From the NCBI GenBank assembly GCA_964250755.1, contig CAXUHB010000001.1, positions 496,001 to 560,000 on the forward strand: a stretch of 64,000 nt of DNA. The letters are read 5' to 3'. Numbering within the stretch: the first letter of the stretch is position 1; each line of letters starts with the position of its first letter. Below the pieces are notes generated by a model. The model had not been told where the DNA came from and ran no database searches. It saw nothing but the letters and a program-made list of their open reading frames with translations. Below, one piece after another: positions 52,595 through 60,806 of this stretch. The translations under genes and the position numbers were made by a program. This DNA comes from DASWOJ01 sp964250755 (GTDB lineage Bacteria; Pseudomonadota; Alphaproteobacteria; Acetobacterales; Acetobacteraceae).

Positions 52595-52763
52595 CCCCCT
52601 CTCCTCCGGGAGAGGGCCGGGGTGAGGGAGGCCACGAGACCGGCGCCCGACCGGCCTGGCCCAGCGCATGCGAGTCCAGCGCATGCAAATCCAGCGCATG
52701 CAAATCCAAGGTCGCGTGAGCGGCCTTCCTCACCCCGGCCCTCTCCCGGGGGGAGAGGGAGCA
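52595..52763. repeat. Paired inverted palindromic repeat (REPIN-like), copy 4, expanded
   Basis: Left unit about 52595-52632 (CCTCTCCTCCGGGAGAGGGC, minus orientation) and right unit about 52726-52763 (CCTCACCCCGGCCCTCTCCC, plus orientation), with centres about 140 bp apart. The extra 20 or so bases relative to the other copies are accounted for by a 15-bp tandem repeat between the units. It overlaps the 5' end of the secreted hydrolase gene. Confidence 0.75.
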
Positions 52764-53578
52764 GGATCGCCCTCTTGGCCGCCCTCCTCCTGTCTGGATG
52801 CGCCAACGCGCAAACCCCGCTCGGACCCAACCAGGTCGCCATCCCCACGGCCTCCGCCACCCTGCGCGCCGAGTTCGTCATGCCCCCTGGCCCGGCCCGT
52901 GCGCCCGCCGTCGTCCTGCTGCACGGGTGCGGCGGGCCATTCCCGGCGCGGGACAATCAATGGCGCGACCTGCTGGTGGCCGCCGGGCACCCGGTGCTGC
53001 TGCCGGACAGCTTCGGCTCCCGCGGCCTGGGGTCGCAGTGCAGCGTGCCGTCGCGCACCGTCACGCCCGGGGCTGAGCGGCGCGGGGACGCCATCGCCGC
53101 TGCTCAGTGGCTGCAGGCGCAACCCGGCGTCCCCATAGGCGGAGTCGTCGTCATGGGCTGGTCCAACGGCGGCAGCACCGTCCTTGCCACGGCGCGGGCC
53201 GGGCGGGACGACTTGCCGCCGGGCCTAGTCCGCGGCTTCGTCGCATTCTACCCGGGATGCACCCCTTACGCCCGGGGCAGCGCAGGCTGGAAACCGTGGG
53301 CGCCTGCCGCCCCGATGCTGCTGCTGATGGGCGCGGACGACGACTGGACGCCGCCGGCCCCGTGCCGCGCGCTGGCCGATGCCAACCCGGACCGCATCAA
53401 GGCGGTGTTCTATTCCGGCGCCTACCATGACTTCGACGCGCCGGGCCGCCCGGTACGGGAGCGCCACGGCCTGGCGTTCACCGCCAACCGCAACGGCCTG
53501 GCCCATGTGGGCACCAACCCTGCCGCCCGAGAGGACGCCATGCAGCAGGTGCCCGCGTTCCTGGACGCCCTGCCATAA
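52622..53578 (+). CDS. Exported dienelactone-hydrolase-like alpha/beta hydrolase with repeat-derived N-terminus
   Basis: The core starts with a lipoprotein-type signal (IALLAALLLSGC) and continues as an alpha/beta hydrolase: PAVVLLHGCGGPFPARDNQW, nucleophile motif VVVMGWSNGGSTVL, MLLLMGADDDWTPPAPC (Asp) and YSGAYHDFDAPG (His). No ATG, GTG or TTG sits just before the signal. The frame runs back through the right repeat unit (SSPRPSPGGRGSR) to a GTG at 52622 in the left unit. The true start is therefore uncertain, and the first 45 or so residues shown may not be native. Confidence 0.8.
   Translation: MREATRPAPDRPGPAHASPAHANPAHANPRSRERPSSPRPSPGGRGSRIALLAALLLSGCANAQTPLGPNQVAIPTASATLRAEFVMPPGPARAPAVVLLHGCGGPFPARDNQWRDLLVAAGHPVLLPDSFGSRGLGSQCSVPSRTVTPGAERRGDAIAAAQWLQAQPGVPIGGVVVMGWSNGGSTVLATARAGRDDLPPGLVRGFVAFYPGCTPYARGSAGWKPWAPAAPMLLLMGADDDWTPPAPCRALADANPDRIKAVFYSGAYHDFDAPGRPVRERHGLAFTANRNGLAHVGTNPAAREDAMQQVPAFLDALP
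52661..52705 (+). repeat. Three tandem 15-bp repeats inside paired repeat copy 4
   Basis: Units CCAGCGCATGCGAGT, CCAGCGCATGCAAAT and CCAGCGCATGCAAAT follow directly; the last two are identical. Each contains the palindrome GCATGC. Absent from the other three paired repeats. Confidence 0.85.
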
Positions 53579-53647
53579 CCAACATCTGGTTCCCGCTCGC
53601 ACACGCCCATGTTATTTCCGCCGCATCAGCATGGACGGAGTCCTCCC

Positions 53648-54982
53648 ATGAACCAGCAGACGCCCGCCCCCAGCCTGTCCCGCTTCTTCTCTGCCACGCT
53701 CGCCGACGCCGATCCCGAACTGTCCGCCGCCGTGTCGTCCGAGCTGGTCCGGCAGCAGGACGGCATCGAGCTGATCGCCAGCGAGAACATCGTCTCCGCC
53801 GCCGTGCTGGAGGCGCAGGGGTCCGTGCTGACCAACAAGTATGCCGAGGGCTACGCCGGACGCCGCTACTACGGCGGCTGCTCCGAGGTGGACAAGGCCG
53901 AGGTGCTGGCGATTGACCGCGCCAAGGCGCTGTTCGGCTGCACCTACGCCAACGTGCAGCCGCACAGCGGCGCGCAGGCCAACCAGGCGGTGTTCCTGGC
54001 GCTGCTCAACCCTGGCGACACCTTCCTGGGCATGAGCCTTGCCGCCGGCGGCCACCTGACCCACGGCGCCGCACCCAACCTGTCCGGCAAATGGTTCCGT
54101 GCGGTCCAGTATGGCGTCGTCGAGGGCACGGGCCTGCTGGACTATGAGGAACTGGAGCGCCTGGCGCGCACCGAAAAGCCGAAGCTCATCATCGCCGGCG
54201 GGTCGGCCTACCCGCGCACCATAGACTTCGCCCGCATCCGGCAGGTGGCGGACGAGGTCGGCGCGCTGTTCATGGTGGACATGGCCCACTTCTCCGGCCT
54301 GGTCGCCGCTGGCGTCTATCCCTCGCCATTGCCATACGCGCACGTTGTCACGACCACGACGCACAAGACTCTTCGCGGCCCGCGCGGGGGCATGATCCTG
54401 TCCAACGACGAGGGATTGGGCAAGAAGTTCAACTCTGCTGTCTTCCCCGGCCTGCAAGGCGGCCCGCTGATGCATGTGATCGCTGCCAAGGCCGTCGCCT
54501 TCGGGGAGGCGCTGCGCCCGGAGTTCCGCACCTACCAGCGCGCCGTGGTGGACAACGCTCGGATGCTGGCGGAGACGCTGATGGAGCAGGGCTGCGATAT
54601 CGTGACCGGCGGCACCGACAGCCACCTGATGCTGGTGGACCTCCGCCCCAAGCGCGTGACGGGAAAGGCCGCCGAGGCCAGCCTGGAGCGGGCGCACATC
54701 ACCGCCAACAAGAACGCCATCCCTTTCGACCCCGAGAAGCCCGCCATCACTTCCGGCATACGCCTGGGGACGCCCGCCGCCACCACCCGCGGCTTCGGCA
54801 CGGCGGAGTTCCGCCAGGTCGGGCTGATGATCGGAGAGGTGCTGGACGGCCTCGCCCGGTCCAACGACGGCAGCAACGCCGCAGCGGAGCAGGCGGTGGC
54901 GGCCCGGGTGGTGGAGCTGTGCGGGCGCTTCCCGATCTACACCGGCGCGCGGCTGGGCGGCGGGGCGCACCTGCAGGGGTAG
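53648..54982 (+). CDS. glyA: Serine hydroxymethyltransferase
   Basis: PLP enzyme interconverting serine and glycine with tetrahydrofolate; main one-carbon source. 444 residues: GIELIASENIVSAAVLEAQG, NKYAEGYAGRRYYGGCSEVD, NVQPHSGAQANQAVFLALL, MVDMAHFSGLVAAGVYPSP and VVTTTTHKTLRGPRGGMIL with the PLP Lys. The ATG at 53648 is preferred over open upstream codons. Followed six bases later by nrdR, starting the glyA-nrdR-rib-nusB-thiL run. Confidence 0.98.
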   Translation: MNQQTPAPSLSRFFSATLADADPELSAAVSSELVRQQDGIELIASENIVSAAVLEAQGSVLTNKYAEGYAGRRYYGGCSEVDKAEVLAIDRAKALFGCTYANVQPHSGAQANQAVFLALLNPGDTFLGMSLAAGGHLTHGAAPNLSGKWFRAVQYGVVEGTGLLDYEELERLARTEKPKLIIAGGSAYPRTIDFARIRQVADEVGALFMVDMAHFSGLVAAGVYPSPLPYAHVVTTTTHKTLRGPRGGMILSNDEGLGKKFNSAVFPGLQGGPLMHVIAAKAVAFGEALRPEFRTYQRAVVDNARMLAETLMEQGCDIVTGGTDSHLMLVDLRPKRVTGKAAEASLERAHITANKNAIPFDPEKPAITSGIRLGTPAATTRGFGTAEFRQVGLMIGEVLDGLARSNDGSNAAAEQAVAARVVELCGRFPIYTGARLGGGAHLQG

Positions 54983-54988
54983 CACCCC

Positions 54989-55444
54989 GTGCGCTGCCCG
55001 TTCTGCGGCCACGACGACACGCAGGTGAAGGACAGCCGGCCCACGGATGACGCCGCCGCCATCCGGCGCCGGCGCTTCTGCGGCGGCTGCGGGCAGCGCT
55101 TCACCACCATCGAGCGGGTGCAGCTCCGTGAGCTGACGGTGCTCAAGAACGACGGGCGGCGCGTTCCGTTCGACCGCGAGAAGCTTGCCCGCTCCATACG
55201 CATCGCGCTCCGCAAGCGCCCGGTCGAGGAGGAGCGGATGGAGCGCATCGTCAACGGCCTGGTACGCCAGTTGGAGGCATCGGGCGAGAACGACATTCCA
55301 AGCAAGCAGGTCGGCGAGCTCGTCATGGAAACGCTGAAGGAGGTGGACGCCGTGGCCTATGTCCGCTTCGCCAGCGTGTATCGGGACTTCCGCGAGGCGA
55401 AGGACTTCGAAGCCTTCCTTGGCTCCCTCGACGAGCCTACATGA
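54989..55444 (+). CDS. nrdR: Transcriptional repressor NrdR
   Basis: 151 residues from a GTG at 54989. N-terminal zinc ribbon MRCPFCGHDDTQVKDSRPTD...RFCGGCGQRFTT, then the ATP-cone ELTVLKNDGRRVPFDREKLA that senses nucleotide state. Represses ribonucleotide reductase genes by binding NrdR boxes; its targets are not in the window. Location between glyA and ribD is standard for alphaproteobacteria. Confidence 0.97.
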   Translation: MRCPFCGHDDTQVKDSRPTDDAAAIRRRRFCGGCGQRFTTIERVQLRELTVLKNDGRRVPFDREKLARSIRIALRKRPVEEERMERIVNGLVRQLEASGENDIPSKQVGELVMETLKEVDAVAYVRFASVYRDFREAKDFEAFLGSLDEPT

Positions 55445-55450
55445 CCCGGC

Positions 55451-56536
55451 ATGGATGACGAGCAGCATATGCGGGCCGCGCTGGCCCTGGGCCGGCGCGG
55501 CCTGGGCGCGACGTGGCCCAACCCGTCCGTCGGCTGCGTGCTGGTGCGGGATGGCCGCGTGGTGGGCCGCGGCGCGACCGCGCCGGGCGGGAGGCCCCAT
55601 GCGGAGGCATTGGCCCTCGCGATGGCGGGAACGTCAGCCCAAGGCGCAACGGCCTATGTGACGTTGGAGCCGTGCAGCCACCACGGCCAGACCCCGCCCT
55701 GCGCCGACGCGCTGATCGCGGCTGGCGTGGCCCGGGTCGTGGTTGCAGGCGGCGATCCCGACCCGCGCGTGAACGGCGCCGGCATCGCCCGGCTGCGGAG
55801 CGCCGGCGTGCAGGTGGTCACCGGATTGCTGGCGGCCGAAGCCGATGCGCATCAGGCGGGCTTCCTGCGCCGCGTGCGCGACGGTAGGCCGATGGTGACG
55901 CTCAAGCTCGCTACGACCCTGGACGGACGCATTGCGACGCGCATGGGTGAGAGCCAATGGGTCACCGGCCCGGACGCGCGCCGGGCCGGGCACGCCCTGC
56001 GCGGGCGGCACGACGCGGTCATGGTTGGAATTGGCACGGTGCTGGCCGACGACCCCGACTTGACCTGCCGCATCCCGGGCTTCCGGCAGATGCCGCAAGT
56101 CCGCGTCGTGCTGGACAGCACGCTTCGCACACCGACGACGGCCCGGCTGGTCGCGACGGCAGCGAAAGCTCCAACCTGGATCGTTCATGGCAGCGGCGCC
56201 GACCCGGCCCGCCAGGTGGCGCTGATGCAGGCCGGCGTGCGCCTGTTCGGGACCAGCGCGCCCCGGGTGGACCTGCCGGAGGCATTGCGCCTGCTGGGCG
56301 CCGCCGGGCTGACGCGCGTGCTGGCCGAAGGCGGGGCAGGGGTCGCCGCCGCGCTGCTTGCGGCCGGGCTGGTGGACCGGCTGGCTTGGTTCCAAGCCCC
56401 GGCTGTCATTGGCGGGGATGGCGTGGCCGCCGTGCAGCCGTTCGGCGTCGCGGGCCTGGATGGGATGCCGCGCTTCACGCGCACGGCGTCGCGCACTTTT
56501 GGAGACGACATGCTGACCGAACTGCAGGCCGCCTGA
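55451..56536 (+). CDS. ribD: Bifunctional diaminohydroxyphosphoribosylaminopyrimidine deaminase / 5-amino-6-(5-phosphoribosylamino)uracil reductase
   Basis: 361 residues. N-terminal deaminase with zinc ligands in GGRPHAEALAL and TLEPCSHHGQTPPCADAL. C-terminal NADPH reductase domain begins at RPMVTLKLATTLDGRIATR and ends with VLAEGGAGVAAALLAAGLVD. Performs the second and third riboflavin steps. Its stop shares a base with the ribE start (TGATG). Confidence 0.97.
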   Translation: MDDEQHMRAALALGRRGLGATWPNPSVGCVLVRDGRVVGRGATAPGGRPHAEALALAMAGTSAQGATAYVTLEPCSHHGQTPPCADALIAAGVARVVVAGGDPDPRVNGAGIARLRSAGVQVVTGLLAAEADAHQAGFLRRVRDGRPMVTLKLATTLDGRIATRMGESQWVTGPDARRAGHALRGRHDAVMVGIGTVLADDPDLTCRIPGFRQMPQVRVVLDSTLRTPTTARLVATAAKAPTWIVHGSGADPARQVALMQAGVRLFGTSAPRVDLPEALRLLGAAGLTRVLAEGGAGVAAALLAAGLVDRLAWFQAPAVIGGDGVAAVQPFGVAGLDGMPRFTRTASRTFGDDMLTELQAA

Positions 56537-57150
56537 TGTTCACGGGCATCATCACCGGCGTGGGCAGCGTCCGCAGCCTGGAGCCGCTGGGCGGCGGGCG
56601 GGACATGCACATCGTCGTCGAGTCGCCCTGGCCGGACACCGCCGGCATCGCCGTGGGCGCGTCCATCGCCTGCGGCGGATGCTGCCTGACGGCGGTGGCG
56701 GTCGGGCCGGACTGGTTCGCGGTGGACGTGTCCGGCGAAACCCTGTCCAAGACCAAGCTGGGCACCTGGGCGCCCGGCAGCCGCATGAATCTTGAACGCT
56801 CCCTCCGCATGGGGGACGAACTGGGCGGGCATATCGTCTCCGGCCACGTGGACGGGCTGGGTCGGGTGCGGTCGGTAGTGTCCGAAAACGGATCGTGGCG
56901 GGTGCAGGTCGAGGTGCCGCGCGACCTCGCGCGCTTCATCGCCCCGAAGGGCAGCGTGTCGGTGGACGGTGTGTCCCTGACCGTGAACGACGTGTCGGAC
57001 GACAAGGCGGGGCACGCGGCCTTCGGCGTGAACATCATCCCGCACACCTGGTCCGTCACCACGCTCGGCACGCTGCAGGCCGGCGACTCCGTCCACATCG
57101 AGATCGACATGCTGGCCCGCTACGTCGCGCGCCTGGCGGAGGCGTCATGA
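56536..57150 (+). CDS. ribE: Riboflavin synthase, alpha chain
   Basis: 204 residues made of two lumazine-binding repeats: MFTGIITGVGSVRSLEPLGG starts the first, with CGGCCLTAVAV, and MGDELGGHIVSGHVDGLGRV starts the second, with SVSVDGVSLTVNDV. Dismutates two 6,7-dimethyl-8-ribityllumazines to riboflavin. Overlaps ribD by one base and ribB by four. Confidence 0.97.
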   Translation: MFTGIITGVGSVRSLEPLGGGRDMHIVVESPWPDTAGIAVGASIACGGCCLTAVAVGPDWFAVDVSGETLSKTKLGTWAPGSRMNLERSLRMGDELGGHIVSGHVDGLGRVRSVVSENGSWRVQVEVPRDLARFIAPKGSVSVDGVSLTVNDVSDDKAGHAAFGVNIIPHTWSVTTLGTLQAGDSVHIEIDMLARYVARLAEAS

Positions 57151-58268
57151 AGGCCGCGTCCCTGTCCGACTACCTGGCCCCCGCCGCCGACCTGATCGAG
57201 GAAGCGCGGGCCGGGCGCATGTTCATCCTGGTGGACGACGAGGACCGGGAGAACGAGGGCGACCTGGTCATCCCCGCGCAGTTCGCGACGCCCGACGCCA
57301 TCAACTTCATGGCCCGCCATGCCCGCGGCCTGATCTGCCTCGCCATGACCCGGCAGCGTGTCGAGCAGTTGGCCCTGCCGCTCATGAGCCAGAGCAACCG
57401 CACCCGCCACTACACGGCCTTCACCGTCAGCATCGAGGCGCGGGACGGCGTGACCACCGGCATCAGCGCCGCCGACCGCGCCCGCACCATCGGCGTGGCG
57501 ATCAACCCGGAAAGCGCCCGGGACGCCATCGTGACGCCGGGCCACGTCTTCCCGCTGGTGGCGCGTGAGGGCGGCACCCTGGTCCGCGCCGGGCATACCG
57601 AGGCTGCGGTGGACATCGCGCGCCTGGCCGGCCTGAACCCGTCCGGCGTGATCTGCGAGATCATGAACGACGACGGCACCATGGCCCGGCTGCCGGACCT
57701 GTGCGCCTTCGCGCAGCACCACAACCTCAAGCTCGGCACCATTGCCGACCTGATTGCCCACCGCCGCCGGACGGAGAAGCTGGTGCGCCGGGTGGAGCAG
57801 GGCACGATCAACCACGCCGTCGGCGGGGACTGGCGGCTGCTGGTGTATGCGACGACTTTCGACTATGCCGAGCATGTCGTGCTGGCCAAGGGCGACCTGT
57901 CCGGGCCATTGCCGCCGCTGGTGCGGATGCATGCTGTGGACATCGTGAACGACATCACCGGCGGGCCGTCCTGGTCCGCCCTATATGGCTCCATGCGGAT
58001 GATCGCAGCCGAGGGCCGGGGCGCCGTGGTGCTGATCCGGGACACGCGGCCCACCGCCGTGTCCGACCGGGTCCGTGCCATGTCGGCCAGCCCGCGGCCT
58101 GGCGGCTTCCTGCGGGATTACGGCATCGGCGCCCAGATCCTGACGGACCTGGGCGTGCGCGACATGGTGCTGCTGTCGAACACGCGCCGCACCGTGGTGG
58201 GGCTGGAGGGCTACGGCTTGAACATCATCGAACACCGGCACATTGACGACGGCACGGCCGGGGAATGA
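57147..58268 (+). CDS. ribB: 3,4-dihydroxy-2-butanone-4-phosphate synthase with degenerate GTP cyclohydrolase II domain (RibBX type)
   Basis: 373 residues. The RibB half (about 1-205) is intact: ILVDDEDRENEGDLVIPAQF, ARGLICLAMT, SIEARDGVTTGISAADRA, GHVFPLVAREGG and RAGHTEAAVDIARL. The C-terminal half resembles RibA (HVVLAKGDLSGPLPPLVRMH; SMRMIAAEGRGAVVLIRDTR), but the zinc cysteines are absent: the region around 262-281 reads HAVDIVNDITGGPSWSALYG. GTP cyclohydrolase II activity is therefore not expected, as in the RibBX variants described in Proteobacteria. A separate ribA is presumably elsewhere. Confidence 0.93.
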   Translation: MKAASLSDYLAPAADLIEEARAGRMFILVDDEDRENEGDLVIPAQFATPDAINFMARHARGLICLAMTRQRVEQLALPLMSQSNRTRHYTAFTVSIEARDGVTTGISAADRARTIGVAINPESARDAIVTPGHVFPLVAREGGTLVRAGHTEAAVDIARLAGLNPSGVICEIMNDDGTMARLPDLCAFAQHHNLKLGTIADLIAHRRRTEKLVRRVEQGTINHAVGGDWRLLVYATTFDYAEHVVLAKGDLSGPLPPLVRMHAVDIVNDITGGPSWSALYGSMRMIAAEGRGAVVLIRDTRPTAVSDRVRAMSASPRPGGFLRDYGIGAQILTDLGVRDMVLLSNTRRTVVGLEGYGLNIIEHRHIDDGTAGE

Positions 58269-58747
58269 GCACCGCCGACGCGCCGCTGCCCTCAGCACCC
58301 ATGGTGCCCGGCCCGGCGCCGCGCATCCTGCTGGTCCGCGCGCCCTACTACCGGGACGTGGTGGACGGGATGACAGCCGGCGCCCGCCGCATCCTGGACG
58401 CCGCCGGGGCGACGCATGACGTGCTGGACGTGGCCGGCGCGTTCGAGCTGGCGCAGGCCATACGCATCGTGCTGCGCGGGTCGGAGCGGTTCGACGGCTA
58501 CGTCGCGCTCGGCTGCGTCGTGCGTGGGGAGACCGACCACTACGACCACATCTGCCGGGAGAGCATGGCCGGGCTGATGGCTGTCGCGCTGCAGTATGGC
58601 GTCGCGATGGGGACCGGGCTGCTGACCGTCCACGACATCGGCCAGGCCGTCGCCCGGTCCCGCGGCGACGGCCACAACAAGGGGGCCGAGGCCGCTGCGG
58701 CGGCGCTGACCCAGGTTGCCGTCATGCGCCGGATGGGAGCGGCCTGA
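58265..58747 (+). CDS. ribH: 6,7-dimethyl-8-ribityllumazine synthase
   Basis: 160 residues. RILLVRAPYYRDVVDGM at the N-terminus, LDVAGAFELAQAIRIVL (substrate loop), GYVALGCVVRGETDHYDHIC and GLLTVHDIGQAVARS are lumazine synthase signatures. Condenses the RibB and RibD products; the family assembles into pentamers or capsids. Four-base overlap with ribB and one-base overlap with nusB. Confidence 0.97.
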   Translation: MSTADAPLPSAPMVPGPAPRILLVRAPYYRDVVDGMTAGARRILDAAGATHDVLDVAGAFELAQAIRIVLRGSERFDGYVALGCVVRGETDHYDHICRESMAGLMAVALQYGVAMGTGLLTVHDIGQAVARSRGDGHNKGAEAAAAALTQVAVMRRMGAA

Positions 58748-59268
58748 TGGCCCAGCGCACGAAGCCGCAAGGCCGCCCCCGCACCGCGTCCCGCGTCGCC
58801 GCCGTTCAGGCCCTGTTCCAGAGCGAGCAGAACGGGGAGACCGCCGAGACCGTCATAGACCAGTTCGTCCGCCACCGTCTGGGCGGCATGCCCGGCCCGG
58901 AGCACCTGGGCGGCGGCGGGTTCGAGGAAGGGCGGGTGCCGGACGCGCACGTGCCCCTGTTCAACCGCATCGTCCGCACTGCCGTGCTGGAGCAGGACCG
59001 GCTGGATCGGCTGATTGCCGCCGTCCTGCCTGCGGAGTGGCCGATGGCCCGGCTGGACCCGGTGCTGCGCGCCCTGCTGCGGGCGGGCGGCGCCGAGCTG
59101 TCCATGCAGGATGGCCCGCCGCCGCGAGTCGTCATCAACGAGTATTTGGACGTGGCGCACGGCTTCTTCACGGGGGAGGAGCCGCGCATGGTCAATGGCT
59201 TGCTGGACCGCTTGGCACGCGAGCTGAGGCCGGGCGACTTCCCGGCGGAGGCGGCGCAGCCAGCGTGA
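58747..59268 (+). CDS. nusB: Transcription antitermination factor NusB
   Basis: 173 residues, all-helical RNA-binding protein of the rRNA antitermination complex with NusE/S10. TASRVAAVQALFQSEQNGE at the N-terminus, LPAEWPMARLDPVLRALLRA in the middle and VVINEYLDVAHGFFTGEEPR near the end are the NusB conserved blocks. The ATG shares a base with the ribH stop. The usual place after ribH. Confidence 0.95.
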   Translation: MAQRTKPQGRPRTASRVAAVQALFQSEQNGETAETVIDQFVRHRLGGMPGPEHLGGGGFEEGRVPDAHVPLFNRIVRTAVLEQDRLDRLIAAVLPAEWPMARLDPVLRALLRAGGAELSMQDGPPPRVVINEYLDVAHGFFTGEEPRMVNGLLDRLARELRPGDFPAEAAQPA

Positions 59269-59292
59269 CAGGGGTAAGGTGACGGGGGCGGC

Positions 59293-60243
59293 ATGACGGA
59301 TGCGCCGGCCGAGTTCGGGCTGATCGCGCGCCACTTTCGCCCCCTCGCCGGGCCGGGGTCGTTGGACCTGCTGGACGACGCCGCGGAGATGACGCCGCCG
59401 CCGGGCCGGCAGTTGGTGATAACCGCGGATGCGATGGTGGCCGGCGTCCACTTCCTGCCGGATGACCCGCCGGACACTGTGGGTGCCAAGCTCCTGCGCG
59501 TGAACCTCTCCGACCTTGCGGCGATGGCGGCGGCTCCGTTGGCCTACCTGCTGACGGTTTCGGCCCCCCGGGACACGCCGGATGCCTGGTTTGCCGGGTT
59601 TGCGGCGGGGCTGGCACGGGACCAGGTGCGGTTCGGCGTCACGCTTCTCGGGGGCGACACGACCAGCACGCCGGGACCGGTGTCCCTGACGCTGACCTGC
59701 ATCGGCCACGTCGCGCCGGGCAGGGCGCTGCGGCGGACAGGGGCGTCGGCGGGCGACGAGGTCTGGGTGACGGGCACGATCGGCGACGGTGCCCTCGGCC
59801 TAGCCGCCCTGCGCGGGCAGGTGGCCGACCCGGAGGGCTGGCTGGCTGGCCGGTATCGCCTGCCTGAGCCTCGCCTTGGGCTGGCGCTGCACGGCATCGC
59901 GTCGGCAGGGATGGATGTGTCGGACGGGCTGGTGCAGGACCTGGGCCACCTGTGCCGTCTGGCCGGCCTGGGCGCGGCCATTCATGCGCCGCTGGTCCCC
60001 TTGTCGCCTGCCGCCGCCGCAGCCGGGCCGGGCTGGCTGGCCGCGTGCCTAACGGGCGGGGACGACTACGAGCTGCTGCTGGCCGTGCCGCCTGCCCGGG
60101 TGCCGGACCTGCAAGCCGCGGCGTCCGCGGCAGAGGTGCCGGTGCGTCGGATCGGCGTCTTCCAGGCCGGGTCCGGCGTGACCGTGCTGGACGGCTCGGG
60201 CCATCCGATGGACCTGGGTCGCCCGGGCTGGAGCCATTTCTAG
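59293..60243 (+). CDS. thiL: Thiamine-monophosphate kinase
   Basis: 316 residues. Phosphorylates thiamine monophosphate to the active diphosphate. LDLLDDAAEM (metal and ATP site), VITADAMVAGVHFLPDDPPD, VGAKLLRVNLSDLAAMAAAP, GVTLLGGDTTSTPGPVSLTL, SAGMDVSDGLVQDLGHLC and LTGGDDYELLLAVPP match ThiL. Last intact gene of the run; transposase-derived sequence begins within 50 bases of its stop. Confidence 0.96.
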   Translation: MTDAPAEFGLIARHFRPLAGPGSLDLLDDAAEMTPPPGRQLVITADAMVAGVHFLPDDPPDTVGAKLLRVNLSDLAAMAAAPLAYLLTVSAPRDTPDAWFAGFAAGLARDQVRFGVTLLGGDTTSTPGPVSLTLTCIGHVAPGRALRRTGASAGDEVWVTGTIGDGALGLAALRGQVADPEGWLAGRYRLPEPRLGLALHGIASAGMDVSDGLVQDLGHLCRLAGLGAAIHAPLVPLSPAAAAAGPGWLAACLTGGDDYELLLAVPPARVPDLQAAASAAEVPVRRIGVFQAGSGVTVLDGSGHPMDLGRPGWSHF

Positions 60244-60288
60244 AAACGCCCAATAGAACCTGAACCAGAGTAGGTCCGTGCCGATCTG

Positions 60289-60492
60289 GTGCGCCTGGCC
60301 AAGCCTCTCGTGTCCGATGGCTTGTGGGCGCGCATCGCGCCGTTGCCGCCCCCTGTCCGGCCCCGTCCCAAGGGTGGCCGTCCGCCGGTGCCGCACCGCG
60401 CGGCGCTGAAAGCTATCTTGTTCATGTTCAAGACGGGCCTGCCATGGGCATACTTGCCTGCCGAAATGGGGTGCGGCTCCGGCAGGACGTCG
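60289..60492 (+). mobile_element. Remnant of an IS5-family transposase (N-terminal part only)
   Basis: From a GTG at 60289 about 68 codons resemble the DUF4096 N-terminus of IS5-type transposases: LVSDGLWARIAPLPPPVRPR, PKGGRPPVPHRAALKAILFM, FKTGLPWAYLPAEMGCGSGR. Similarity stops near 60492, where the usual tryptophan-arginine-rich continuation is replaced by unrelated sequence. The DDE catalytic region is absent, so it cannot transpose. It borders the end of the broken gene on the opposite strand. Confidence 0.82.
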
Positions 60493-60500
60493 CAAACCTC

Positions 60501-60806
60501 CTATTGGACCAATAATTGGCGGAGCGTGTTGGTGGCGCCCAGAACCCAGTCAATCGGCATGGCGTGGAAGCCCGGTTTCCACACCTCCAGTGGCCCACCG
60601 CCTTCCTCACGCAACTTCACGAGCATCCAACCAACCTGAACCATCTGTTCCGCGGAGAACACGGCACCCTCCGCAATGGCGTTCGCAAAGTATGTCCGCG
60701 GCCAGTCAACCAGGGTTGCCGCCTATTCCTTGCAGCTGATCGAGATGTCTGGATGGCCGTGCTGGTCCTGAAGCGGCACGACACAGCGGAGCTGGGCTGC
60801 CGTCAC
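60501..60806 (-). pseudogene. Small gene coupled to the dehydrogenase gene, interrupted by an in-frame TAG
   Basis: A GTG at 60806 overlaps the dehydrogenase stop (GTGA), the arrangement of a coupled downstream gene. The frame runs 27 codons (VTAAQLRCVVPLQDQHGHPD...), meets TAG at 60723-60725, then continues 73 codons with normal protein-like composition (ATLVDWPRTYFANAIAEG; EEGGGPLEVWKPGFHAMPID) to TAG at 60501, next to the transposase remnant. Family not recognised. Either a pseudogene with a nonsense mutation or a sequencing error. The intact length would be about 101 residues. Confidence 0.6.

Noticed and set aside
52661..52705. Possible CRISPR array
   Set aside because: Units are 15 bp and directly tandem with no spacers, and no cas genes are present.
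54983..57146. FMN riboswitch for the riboflavin genes
   Set aside because: The genes are coupled with overlaps and there is no leader long enough to hold an RFN element; glyA-nrdR read directly into ribD.
60244..60500. Complete insertion sequence
   Set aside because: Only the first 68 or so codons of a transposase are recognisable; no DDE region, second inverted repeat or target duplication could be identified.
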